Shown: one piece after another, positions 45,960 through 54,724 of the stretch
How positions within the stretch are numbered: position 1 is the first letter of the stretch
How the letters are laid out: the number at the start of each line of letters is the position of its first letter
Assembly (NCBI GenBank): GCA_013306675.1
Contig: JABLUY010000005.1
Location: 132,416-196,415 of the forward strand
Reading direction: 5' to 3'
Origin: Thraustochytrium sp. TN22
Taxonomy: Eukaryota; Sar; Bigyra; Thraustochytrida; Thraustochytriidae
DNA length: 64,000 nucleotides
Program-made: the position numbers and the translations under genes
Notes under the pieces: model-generated
What the model saw: the letters and a program-made list of their open reading frames with translations, nothing else
The model's database searches: none
Told to the model about the DNA's origin: nothing

Positions 45960-46625
45960 GCCAGCGTAAGCGGCGGGTCCTGTTCCCTTTCCATCCTTTT
46001 TCGGGTGGGGTGGGGGGTGGGGGGGGGGGGGGCACCGTGGCGGCGCACATCATGATGCCGCGCTCTTCTGCTGCAGCTTGACCATTACCGCTGCGCGTTG
46101 GGCGCTCTTGAACTCTACCTATGTGTAGAGCGGCCTCTGTGACCAGCCAAGTCAGCCTGCCCGACGTTTCCGCCCCGCCCTCCTCCCCAATGTACGTAAA
46201 CCATTATCAATGTCCTGTTTCTCTTGCTGCCTGCAGGCCTGTGTTGGTTATAGCTACCCCGGCCGCGTTGTTGGATGTCGAAGCAGTCAAACATTCCACC
46301 CGCACTGGAGAGCAGCCTGAGCACTGTACGTGTTTGGTCCAAGAAAAGCGACGGATCTGCCTCTGAGTCACGAAGCTTGAAGCTTTTCTTCGTTCGTCTG
46401 CCAGTGACCCCGAGTCGGAGACATACATGACGCAGCGCTGGAGCGGACCGACGGACACCGCGCTGCGAGCTTTACAAGTTTGCACCTCACACGTGACACT
46501 GGGGCAGAAACCCCGAGGGCAAGCAAGCAAACAAGCAACCGAGGCGGAGCGCGCGGCGCGGCGCGGCGCGGCGCGGCGAGGCAGAGTGCGTGGCGAGCAG
46601 GGCAAGACACACTCACCCAGGCAAG
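45960..46625. other. Intergenic gap with poly-G tract
   Basis: 666 bases between same-strand genes. A G-rich run at about 46003-46032 (a G4-type sequence) lies about 45 bases after the glutaredoxin stop. CCGAGTCGG at 46410-46418 lies about 210 bases before the next ATG, and GCGCGGCGCGGCGC repeats precede that start. No gene is seen. Confidence 0.55.
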
Positions 46626-47315
46626 ATGGTGCTGCGCGGGCTGGTCTCGACGCTGGCGGGCCTCGCGGAGAGGCGGCTGGCGCTGTGGCGTGATCCGAAG
46701 GCCGCGGCCTCGCTGGCGCAAATGGGCATCACCAAGCCGCACCTCTACCGCGCGCGCAACGGGTTTCTGGACGTGGACATTAACTTTCACAAGAACAATG
46801 CGGCGTATGCCTTCACGGCAGAGCTGGCGCGCTGGCACCTGTCGGGCAAGAACGGGCTGATCGATGCGGTGCTTCGCAACAAGTGGTCCTTCGTGGTTGG
46901 CTCGCAGGCGCTACGCTACAGGAGAGCGATCGCGCCCTTCGCCAAGTACCAGATCTGGACGGTGGTGGAGGCGATCGATGACAAGTGGATGTACATGACG
47001 CAGACGTTCACGAGCCCGACCAAGACGGCCCAGGAGAAGCCCAAGGTCATGTATGCGCAGGCAACGGTGCGCGCCATCATCTTGCCGCCGAAGCGCGGCA
47101 TGAAGCTGACGCCGGCGGACGTGCTGCGTTCCTTCGAGCTCCCCGAGGACCAGATCCAGGCGCTGCGCAAGCGGGCGCCCGAGGACTTTGATGACATTCG
47201 CGGCTTTCTGATTTGGGACGAGGCCGTGGACAGGAGCATGAAGACTTTCCCGGCGCCCGCCGACCTCCAGGAGACCGAGAAGGAGGAGGAGATCACGAAG
47301 AAGGAGAAGACATGA
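46626..47315 (+). CDS. THEM6-like hotdog-fold (thioesterase-like) protein
   Basis: The 229-residue protein resembles THEM6/4HBT-type thioesterase-like proteins, which carry one hotdog fold after an N-terminal hydrophobic or amphipathic helix. Here the N-terminus (LRGLVSTLAGLAERRL) precedes the domain. The family's first helix-strand block appears as DVDINFHKNNAAYAFTAELARWHL (split across about 50-75), followed by VGSQALRYRRAIAPFAKYQIWT and the strand VMYAQATVRAIIL. The usual Asn/His positions of the acyl-CoA pocket (NFHKNNAAY) are present. Human THEM6 is about 208 residues. The Lys/Glu-rich tail (about 215-229) is extra. I start at the ATG at 46626 because the upstream 12 in-frame codons lack an ATG. 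The gene converges on a probable enoyl-CoA isomerase, so both neighbours concern acyl-CoA chemistry. Substrate unknown. Confidence 0.75.
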   Translation: MVLRGLVSTLAGLAERRLALWRDPKAAASLAQMGITKPHLYRARNGFLDVDINFHKNNAAYAFTAELARWHLSGKNGLIDAVLRNKWSFVVGSQALRYRRAIAPFAKYQIWTVVEAIDDKWMYMTQTFTSPTKTAQEKPKVMYAQATVRAIILPPKRGMKLTPADVLRSFELPEDQIQALRKRAPEDFDDIRGFLIWDEAVDRSMKTFPAPADLQETEKEEEITKKEKT

Positions 47316-47363
47316 GTAGAAGTTGGCGGTAAGAAGGAGAAGACATGAGTAGAAGTTGGCGGT
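47298..47363. repeat. Perfect 33-bp tandem duplication across the THEM6-like stop codon
   Basis: Bases 47298-47330 are repeated exactly at 47331-47363. The unit encodes the KKEKT-stop end of the protein, so a second, unused copy of the C-terminal codons and stop follows in the 3' UTR. Identity is 100%, so the event is recent or an assembly effect. Confidence 0.95.
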
Positions 47364-47535
47364 GGTCGTAGCATAAAGATAAGTAAGAACGCGTGGTGAC
47401 GGTCACTTGAGCATCAGCTGCCATCGCCACCAGCACTGGCACCAGCATTGGCACCAGCAGCAGGAGCAGCGTCAGACAGATAGCCTCTGCCAAGCAACAC
47501 AGCGTCAGACGGCCTTTGCAGAGCAGCGCATTTGC

Positions 47536-48423
47536 TCACATCTTGGCCTTGGGCTTCTTGCCGGTGATGCGCTCTACAAGCTGCTGGAAGATCTCCTTGC
47601 CGCCAAAGTGCTCGCGCGAGGCAACGAGCGTGGCGTTCTCCATGCCGAGGTGCTCGTCGAGGAACTTGCCGAGGTGATGATTGAGCAGCTTCTTGCTAAG
47701 GGAGATCTGGTTGGCCGGTTGCGCCGCAATGCGGCGCGCCATGGCGAGCGCGCGCGTCATGAGGTCGGCGTGCGGCACGACGTAGTTGACAAGGTTCCAC
47801 TCCTTGGCCTGCTCGGCTGAGAACCACTCAGCGGTGAAAATGACTTCCTTGGCGCGCTGCGGGCCGGCGAAGAAAGGCAGAAGCAGCGAGGACCCGAGCT
47901 CCGGCGACAGGCCGACGTTGACAAACGGGTACATGAACTTGGCGTTGTCGCTGGCGATGACCATGTCGAAGTAGAAGAGCGCGATGTTGGCGCCGCCGCC
48001 GACAGCCTGCGCGTTGATGGCGCCGATGGTGGGCTTGGGGAAGTGGAAGAAGGCGCGCGTTTCGCGCATGAGCGCAAAGTCCGAGGCCAGGTCGGGCACC
48101 ATGCCGCGGCGGCCGTACTCCTGGAGAATGGCCGGGTCCACATCGATCGTGGGGCCGGCGCGCACGGATGCGCCGCTCGAGAAGGCGCGGTCGCCCTGCG
48201 CCGTCCAGACGACCACCTTGACATCCTCGCGGCGCTTGAGGTGCTCCAGCACAAAGAGCATCTCCGTGCGGAACGCCGTCGTCAGCGCGTGCAGGGACTT
48301 GGGCGTCGCGTTCGACACCACCGCCACGCCATCCTCCTTGATCTCCACCTCGAAGCTCGTCAGCTTGTAGTCCACCGTCGACCCGTCATCCCTGTACAGC
48401 TGAATCGTGCGCGGGTCCGCCAT
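47536..48423 (-). CDS. Enoyl-CoA hydratase/isomerase-family protein, probably a peroxisomal enoyl-CoA isomerase
   Basis: The 295-residue protein has the crotonase fold that handles acyl-CoA double bonds. It shows the oxyanion-hole segments RAFSSGASV (near 82) and INAQAVGGGANIA (near 130), and the loop NVGLSPELGSS (near 158), where the Glu matches the catalytic acid of delta3,delta2-enoyl-CoA isomerases (PExGSS) better than that of classic hydratases. Such enzymes shift double bonds so unsaturated fatty acids can enter beta-oxidation. The last three residues, AKM, fit the loose PTS1 consensus [SAC][KRH][LM], pointing to peroxisomes. The ATG at 48423 starts a normal-length enzyme. The frame runs upstream through Arg/Ala low complexity without an ATG. 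It is divergent from the gene at 49179. Confidence 0.83.
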   Translation of the reverse strand: MADPRTIQLYRDDGSTVDYKLTSFEVEIKEDGVAVVSNATPKSLHALTTAFRTEMLFVLEHLKRREDVKVVVWTAQGDRAFSSGASVRAGPTIDVDPAILQEYGRRGMVPDLASDFALMRETRAFFHFPKPTIGAINAQAVGGGANIALFYFDMVIASDNAKFMYPFVNVGLSPELGSSLLLPFFAGPQRAKEVIFTAEWFSAEQAKEWNLVNYVVPHADLMTRALAMARRIAAQPANQISLSKKLLNHHLGKFLDEHLGMENATLVASREHFGGKEIFQQLVERITGKKPKAKM

Positions 48424-49141
48424 GCTGCCCGCCGCCTTCGCTCGCTCGCCCGCCCGCTCGCTCGCTCGCTCTCTCCTCCCTGCGCTCTGCCTCCGCCCTT
48501 TCCGAGTCTGCCGCCGCCCCGCGCCCGCGCAAGTTCGCGCGCATCGTGGCGCCCGCGTCAGACCCATGCCGACCTCGTGCGGCGGACATGCCGAGTCCGC
48601 CCGCGCGCGAGCGCGCGCCCAGCGCTCGCTCGCGCGCCGGCCGCCGCCAACGTCGACACGCCCGTCGACCCGCCAGCGTCGCCCCCATCGTAGACACGGG
48701 ACCGAGTCAGTCGGAGGGAGCGTGCCGCCTCGGACTCCGAAACGGAGCGCGACTCGCTATCAACAACAGGAGTCAAGACCCGGCCCGCACCGAGGCCCGT
48801 GACCGCGCCCGGCAGCCAAGTTGAACTCGAACTCGGAGGCCCGCGGCGCGGCGCGCGAGGCCGGCGCGCGAGGCCGGCGCGCGCTCCGCGGAGCCCTCGC
48901 CGCCTGCCTGCTCGGCCGCCGCGCGGAGCGGAGCGGAGCGGAGCGGGTGCCCGCGCGCGGAGACGCGGCGGCGGCACGGCAGTCCAGTCGGCCGCGCTCC
49001 ACGGGCCCCACCGCGTCGCGGCGGCCTTGGCCGGCGTCGGGCGCGGCCTGCAGACGCCCAAGCGGCGCGGCCCGCCGCCGCCCGTCGCCTCCCCGCCTCT
49101 GGCCGCTGCTCGCCCCGCCGGCGTCGCGCGCGCTGGCTGGG

Positions 49142-49173
<32 letters not shown>

Positions 49174-49178
49174 TCACC
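48424..49178. promoter_or_regulatory. Divergent promoter region with CCGAGTC motifs and a GTC repeat
   Basis: 755 very GC-rich bases between divergent ATGs. CCGAGTC lies at 48502-48508, 48591-48597 and 48702-48708. An AAGTTGAACTCGAACTCGGAGG block is near 48820-48840, a GGCGCGCGAGGCC duplication near 48860-48885, and a (GTC)n microsatellite at 49149-49175 abuts the next ATG. No gene is seen. Confidence 0.5.
49149..49175. repeat. (GTC)n microsatellite in the 5' leader
   Basis: About nine uninterrupted GTC/CGT units end three bases before the ATG at 49179. Confidence 0.9.
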
Positions 49179-51287
49179 ATGGAGGACCAGCAGGAGGACT
49201 CGCTCTTCGACAACCTCGTCGGCCTGCACTGGGACGAGGTCTCGATGCTGCTGAACGAGGTGGAGCAGACCGGTGGCGCGGGCCTCGCAGCAGCGCCGCA
49301 GGCGCAGCTCGACGGGGAGACGCTGCGCCACGCCTTTGACAACGACGAGGACGGGCCATCGCGCGGCGCGCCAGGGCCCTGGCCCGCGCCGGCGCCCGTG
49401 AGCAGCGCCCATCAACCGTACTACCAACAGGTGCGCCACAAGCGGCCGATGCCATCGCAAGCTGCGGATGTGGAGACAAAGGGCCGGGACGACACCATCA
49501 TCGTAAGCGGCGCGAAGCAAGCGTCAGGGGGCGGCTGGCAGGGCCCCCCGGCATACCAGAGCGGCATGGACGCCAGCAGGCGAACACATCTCCCGCCGGG
49601 CTCGAGCTCGGGGCGCCTCGAAGACACGCCTGCGGCGGGCGCCCCGGAGCTGCCACCCTCGCAGGGTGGCGGGAGGTGGGGCCCCGGCGCCGGCAGCGTG
49701 CCAGACCCGTCCGTGCAGCACCCTTACCAGTACTACTACTCGCCTTCGGGCGCGGCGCCGGCTCCATACTACCCGCCTGCCCAGGCACCGTCCATGATGC
49801 CCAGACCTGCGGCGGTCCCCACGCCCATGTACCCTCCTGGCCCATATCTCGATGCCCAGGCTGAACCAGGAACATCAAGACCCGCGCCACGCGCTGGCAC
49901 CGTGCCCCGAACGACGTCGGTCCCGGACGCACGTGTGGACCCGGCGCCACCGGGCGCCTTGACCTTTGCGCAGGTGCACGACCTGCTGTCGCGCGCGTCG
50001 CAAGGCCGATATCGCGACGACATCAAGCGGCGCTTCGGCGTGAGCCCCGTCAACCCGGACGGGCCCAAGGCGTTCTACGTGCTGGACCGCGCGCTGAGTG
50101 CCGAGGTGCCCAATTTGTACGAAGAACCCGAGGGCGTGGCGCGCGCCGTGCGGCTGCGGTCCACCAAGAAATTTCACTGGGTCTCGATGCAGCAGGGGCT
50201 GCAGTACCGGGAACTTGCCCAAAAGGAGCGCAAGACCGGCAAGCTCCTCGACTTTGGCGGCTGTGTCTACACGTTGGCCACGCGTGCCGACCGCGACGCG
50301 CCCCGCGAGGTCCCGCTCCCGTCGCTGCAGTTTCTCCAGGTCTGGTACCTGAACCGCGACGCCTCCGCCACCTTCGCCACGGCCAGTCTCGAGCCGCCAA
50401 CCACGAGCGCGGCTTCGAGGAATCTGCCAGCGCTGCCAATGCCGGCGTCAGGAACAGCCACTGGAGCAACAGCAGCAACAGCCGCTTCTGCGCCAACCGC
50501 AGCAGAGACGACGGCGCAGAGCCCGGCAAGCACGTCCGTGGTTTCGGGGCCAGATGAAGGCGAGGGTGTGGCGGTGTCGCCGTCTACAAAGCGGCAGCAG
50601 CTGGCGCCGCCGGGCGAGGCCGAGGAGCCCAGCCTCGCGGATCTGGCGATCGCGCCGGCGTCTGGCCCGCTTCGCCTGGGGCCAGACGATGAGGTGCAGC
50701 GCGTTGTCTTTGAGATTCACAACCGCACGTGCTCCAACGTGGCGCCTGCTGAGTGGAAGAGCTGGATTGAAAAGTACGGGGGGCTCGTGCGCTCCGAGCA
50801 ATTCGCCAAGGCGCTCAAACTCTACGTAACCCGCGAGGACCCACGCCTCAAGGAGGACTTCATCTTTCCCGGCAAGATGATCGAGGGCCTGCCCACGGGC
50901 CATTTCCGCGCCACTGCGCCCCCGGAGATCACGGTCAACGGCGGCACCTGTGTATACAGTGACGCGATTTTCAACGAGATCGTGGCGCAGAACCCGGTCG
51001 GCATGAAGGGCTTCTTCGTCTCGGTGCTCTCGCCCCTACAGCGTCTCTGCATGTCGCGTATCTGGTTCAAGAAGATCGCCGAGTCCGGCAAGACGCCCTT
51101 TGCCTTCTTCTCCGACTGGCGCGTTACGCAGAGCGCCTTCACGCTCGCCACTGGCGAGGTCAAGGTCCTTCGCAACAATAACCGCGTTGTCCAGGACGAA
51201 CAAGGCAACTGGTTCATTGACGTCTACGCCCAGGATGTCTCACATCTCTACCCGGACATAGTTGCCCTGCCTCCGTTTCTCGAGTGA
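49179..51287 (+). CDS. Unknown protein with disordered N-terminus and two conserved-looking globular blocks
   Basis: The 702-residue protein starts at an ATG in a strong context (CACCATGG). The N-terminus (MEDQQEDSLFDNL, acidic) and residues about 50-260 are Gly/Pro/Ser/Tyr-rich and probably disordered. A first compact block (about 265-405) has LTFAQVHDLLSRASQGRYRDD, then a Trp/Tyr-rich segment around FHWVSMQQGLQYREL and LQFLQVWYLN. A Thr/Ala/Ser-rich linker follows (about 410-490). A second block (about 500-702) contains EVQRVVFEIHNRTC, WKSWIEKYGGLV, GFFVSVLSP, FAFFSDWRV and a final WFIDVYAQDVSHLYP. Both blocks look like folded domains with normal composition and clear codon bias, but I cannot assign them. 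An acidic start plus a Pro/Gln/Ser-rich region can occur in transcription co-regulators; that is weak evidence. Confidence 0.7.
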   Translation: MEDQQEDSLFDNLVGLHWDEVSMLLNEVEQTGGAGLAAAPQAQLDGETLRHAFDNDEDGPSRGAPGPWPAPAPVSSAHQPYYQQVRHKRPMPSQAADVETKGRDDTIIVSGAKQASGGGWQGPPAYQSGMDASRRTHLPPGSSSGRLEDTPAAGAPELPPSQGGGRWGPGAGSVPDPSVQHPYQYYYSPSGAAPAPYYPPAQAPSMMPRPAAVPTPMYPPGPYLDAQAEPGTSRPAPRAGTVPRTTSVPDARVDPAPPGALTFAQVHDLLSRASQGRYRDDIKRRFGVSPVNPDGPKAFYVLDRALSAEVPNLYEEPEGVARAVRLRSTKKFHWVSMQQGLQYRELAQKERKTGKLLDFGGCVYTLATRADRDAPREVPLPSLQFLQVWYLNRDASATFATASLEPPTTSAASRNLPALPMPASGTATGATAATAASAPTAAETTAQSPASTSVVSGPDEGEGVAVSPSTKRQQLAPPGEAEEPSLADLAIAPASGPLRLGPDDEVQRVVFEIHNRTCSNVAPAEWKSWIEKYGGLVRSEQFAKALKLYVTREDPRLKEDFIFPGKMIEGLPTGHFRATAPPEITVNGGTCVYSDAIFNEIVAQNPVGMKGFFVSVLSPLQRLCMSRIWFKKIAESGKTPFAFFSDWRVTQSAFTLATGEVKVLRNNNRVVQDEQGNWFIDVYAQDVSHLYPDIVALPPFLE

Positions 51288-51793
51288 GCCGCGGCCAGCT
51301 CCTCGCCTTTCTTCGCTCCCCATCAATGAATTAATTCTGTCTGCCTGTCTGTCGTCATGATCACGGTCTGGCTGTCTCCCTCGCGTCTGCAGTGGGGCTG
51401 ACTAACTGCCTGTTGGCTCCAAGACAGCCAGCAGCACGGCAAGCACAAGCACACGACCAGCAGCGCAACGAAGACTCGGTTGGCGAGCGGCCAGCAGCGC
51501 TCACTCGCTCGCCTGGGCTTGCCGTGCTTGCTTCCTCCTTGCTCACAGTGCTCTTGCGCTCGCTCGCTTGCTTGCGGAGGAGCGAGCTCCAGAATGGACT
51601 CCCGTCCGTGGCCGCCAAGTCGCCGTGCCTCTCGATGCCAACTCGCCAACCGAGGCCTGGATTCGCAGGGACTGCACACGGGTGTCCCGCGGGACCAGGG
51701 AGCGAGCGCGCGTGTGGCGCGCGAGCGCGGGCGCCCGCGAGCTCGCAGACGGGCATCGCGCCGGCCGGGGCGAGCCAGCAAGGAGGCGCGCGG
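51288..51793. other. Intergenic gap before LRR gene A
   Basis: 506 bases. The LRR frame is open across part of it but begins at GTG and has internal low complexity; the true start is taken downstream at the signal peptide. No other gene is seen. Confidence 0.5.
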
Positions 51794-54282
51794 ATGGCGA
51801 GCGCGCAGAACCGGGCTGCGGCGCCGGCGCTGCTGGCGGCACTGGCGGCGCTGGCGCTGCTGGCGCTGCTGGCGCCGCCAGCGGAGGCTGCGTGCGCATG
51901 CACGGCCGAGGGCTCGCCAGCGACAAGCATCGTATGCACCTCGTGCGAGGGCGAGCTGCCGGACCTGGCGGCGTATGATGCGGCCAAGACGCTGCAGAGC
52001 TTGAAGGTCGCGCAGAACCAGCTCACGAGCCTCCCCGACGCGTGGAGCGCGTACACGCGGCTCACCTCGCTGGACCTTGGCGACAATGCGCTCTCGGAGG
52101 TCCCATCCTGGATCACAGGCCTCGGGAGGCTTAGTCGCCTCGTCCTGGAGGCAAATGCTCTGACGGCCATCCCCGACGACATTGGGTCGCTCGGCAGGAT
52201 GACGGAGATGCTCATGGCGGGCAATATGCTCAGGGCCCTGCCCAACTCGATCAGCGAGCTCAGGAGACTGAGCGCCCTAGAAGTTGAGAACAATCAGATC
52301 AGCGAGCTTCCGCAGGGGTTTTACGACCACGGGAGGTGGACGAAAGTCTTCCTCGGGAGGAACCACCTCACCGGTTTGGCCAGCTCCGTCAGCAATCTCA
52401 AGGACCTCGCGCAAATTGAGGCCTCCTCAAACCTCATTACCGAGCTGCCTCCCGCACTCACCTCGTGTACATCCCTGACCCAACTTTGGTTGAACAGCAA
52501 CAGACTATCCTCGGTCCCCAGCCTCCCGACCAGCGTAGAGTCGCTCAGCCTGATGGACAACCTCATTGAAGATGTGGCGGGCCTCGGCAGTCTCGTCAAC
52601 CTGGCCCACCTCGACCTTTCACAGAACAGCCTGTACTTTCTCATGGATGAGATCGGCGCGGCCACCTCCCTGACGCACCTGGGAGTCGCCAACAACGCTG
52701 GCCTGAGAGCCCTCTCGGACCGGATCGGCGACCTCACCGCGCTCACGAAGCTGTAGGTTTGTTTTTTTTCTCTCTCTCTCTCTTTGTTGCGCCCACGAAG
52801 GTGCAGCTGAACCCGAAACACTAACCAGCCAGCTCTTGGTGCGCATGGGTCAGCGAGGCTGAGGAATGCGGGTTGACCAGCATCCCCACAACTATTGGTG
52901 CGCTCACTCGCCTGACGGAGCTCGATCTGCACTCAAACGAGCTCACCGTGCTTCCCGAAAGTATCGGGAGGCTCACCGAGCTCACTGAGCTTGATATTCG
53001 TTCGAATTACATCCGCTCGCTGCCGGAGAGCATCGGCGCGCTCACCATTCTCAAGGACCATAGCCTGCTGGGAGACCAGCTGCAGCCCCCGACGACCGAG
53101 CCGACCTCCCGCGCAACGACCGCCCAGCCATCACCAGCGCCGACGACCGCTTCGCCGACTTTGCGGCCATCTTTGCAGCCCTCTTCAGCTCCGACGCCGG
53201 CGCCCACAGCCGCGGTTCCAGCCGTGGAGGCCCCCAACGAACCCAAGCCGGATGCAAGCGAGAGCGAGGCCGACGAGATCTGCCCGGCAGGGCCAGGTGA
53301 TGCTGCGAGCGTCAACGACTGCTACTTCATCGTGGACCCTGAGGGCTCAGCGCGAGCCGCCGTTCTCGTTGTGTGCTGCATCCTGGTCGTGCCGTCGCTC
53401 GTGGCCCTCTCGTGCCTGGGCTGGCAAGGCCTGGACCTCCTCCCAGACGTTGTCATGTCAGCGGGCGACCTTGCCAGTGACGTGTACTACCTAACGCAGG
53501 GCGTGTACTTTAGCAAGTGGCTCTTCGTGGTGAGCTGTCTCTCCCTTGCGCTCCACGTCGTCCCATTCGTGTCCTGGCTACGCAAGAATCCGCTTCGCTG
53601 GAGGCCCCCAGATTCCGCCATCAAGGACACGGAGCGCACTCTGCTGATGGCCGTGGGCGCCTGTGTATGGTTCGTGGTCGGCTTTCTTTTGTACCAGATC
53701 AAGCTGCTGCCGTTCAGGAGAGTCAAGCAACTCGTCCTGCTCGACCCAGAGCTCCTCCACCCTCTCCAAGCCGCAAGGAGAAGGCTCCTAGGGCCCGGGC
53801 GTGAGAGGGAAAGGGGCGAACGGACGCAGGCGCCAGATAAGGGTCCGGCAGGTGACGCGCCGGCAGACCCTGAGCTTGCCGAGACGGACCCTGGAAAGCG
53901 GTCGCAAGATGCCGACTTTGACGCCAGGGCCTTCAACCACATGCGCATCTGGGAGTTTCTCATGGAGAGTGTGCCGCAGCTCATCGTACAGGTGATCAAT
54001 GGCGTATATCTTGGCGACGCCAAGAGCCCAGCATGGCTGGCCGCCATCATCTTCTCCGCCTTTTTTATTCTGCGCTTTGCACAGCACATGGCTTTCCACA
54101 GGCTCTGGAAGAAGCGGAGGCTGGACGAGATGCCAGTCGGTTTCGGCTGTTTCGCCAAGCGTCTGTATCCTTCTCCCAAGGATGACGGGTCCTCGGGGGG
54201 CGGCAAGGACGCGATGCGGACTGCGAGCGTTGGGGCTGCTAACGAGCCTCCCAAGGTGGATTCCTCCATAGTCCTGCTGTAA
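51794..54282 (+). CDS. LRR-polytopic membrane protein, paralogue A (two exons)
   Basis: Joining 51794-52752 to 52854-54282 gives 795 residues in frame. A signal peptide (Ala/Leu-rich, ending about 33) precedes a Cys cap (CACTAEG..CTSC). About 18 LRRs of the SDS22/plant-like 'L..L..N.L..LP' type run to about residue 400, continuing without a break across the splice (TKL|EAEECGLTSIP). A Pro/Thr/Ser stalk (about 405-450) follows, then about five membrane segments: VLVVCCILVVPSLVAL, a pair around VYYLTQGVYF and LFVVSCLSLALHVVPF, VGACVWFVVGFLLYQ, and AIIFSAFFILRF. Before the last one comes ESVPQLIVQVING, similar to the E.xPQL..Q motif of XK-related proteins. It is probably a surface receptor or adhesion protein. 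Paralogues B-D share every part; A is the most diverged. Confidence 0.8.
52753..52853 (+). other. 101-nt phase-2 intron of LRR gene A
   Basis: Donor CT|GTAGGT and acceptor GGTCAG|CGAG. It contains a (TC)n tract at about 52771-52784, and CTAAC near 52821, 32 bases before the acceptor, is a good branch site. The junction codon is CT|C (Leu). Position and phase match the introns of genes B, C and D. Confidence 0.85.
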
Positions 54283-54724
54283 TGAAGCTGCTGTAACGAA
54301 GCTGACGCCTGGCTTCTCCTTCTGCTTGTATTTGGTAAGAAGCTGGCTGGCTTGCTGGAGGAAGAGCGCGGGCTCGTATGGCTGCGCACCCACTACCGGG
54401 CCGCTGTGCATGAAGTCGCTCCCTCTTCAGCTGGAATACTGTAATCTTGATGGCGGCAACGTGGACGAACTCAGACGTACGAGCATGCCCAATTGCGGAG
54501 CTGTCGCGGTGGGAGGTTGGAGGCACGTGCCAAGAGCGCAAACGCCTCGCAGGGGCGCTACGCAAGTACTGGCGTCGCTCGCAATCAGATCGCAAAGAAG
54601 TTTGCTTCTTGTGGCGGCGCCCTGAGTGCGCTCGGCAAAGCTCAAAGGGCTTGTCATGCGCGCCAGGGCATTGCGGACGGCCCGTCATCGAAGGAGATGA
54701 TGGTAGTTAGAAACGAACTTGTAT
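54283..54724. other. Tail-to-tail gap between LRR genes A and B
   Basis: 442 bases. The part next to gene B (about 54510-54724) resembles the sequence beyond the stop of gene C (about 57855-57951): both contain GGAGGTTGGAGGCACG, CCAAGAGCGCA/TCAAGAGCGCA and CGGCCCGTCATCGAA.GAGATGATGGTA. It is thus a duplicated 3' flank and holds no gene. Confidence 0.6.
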
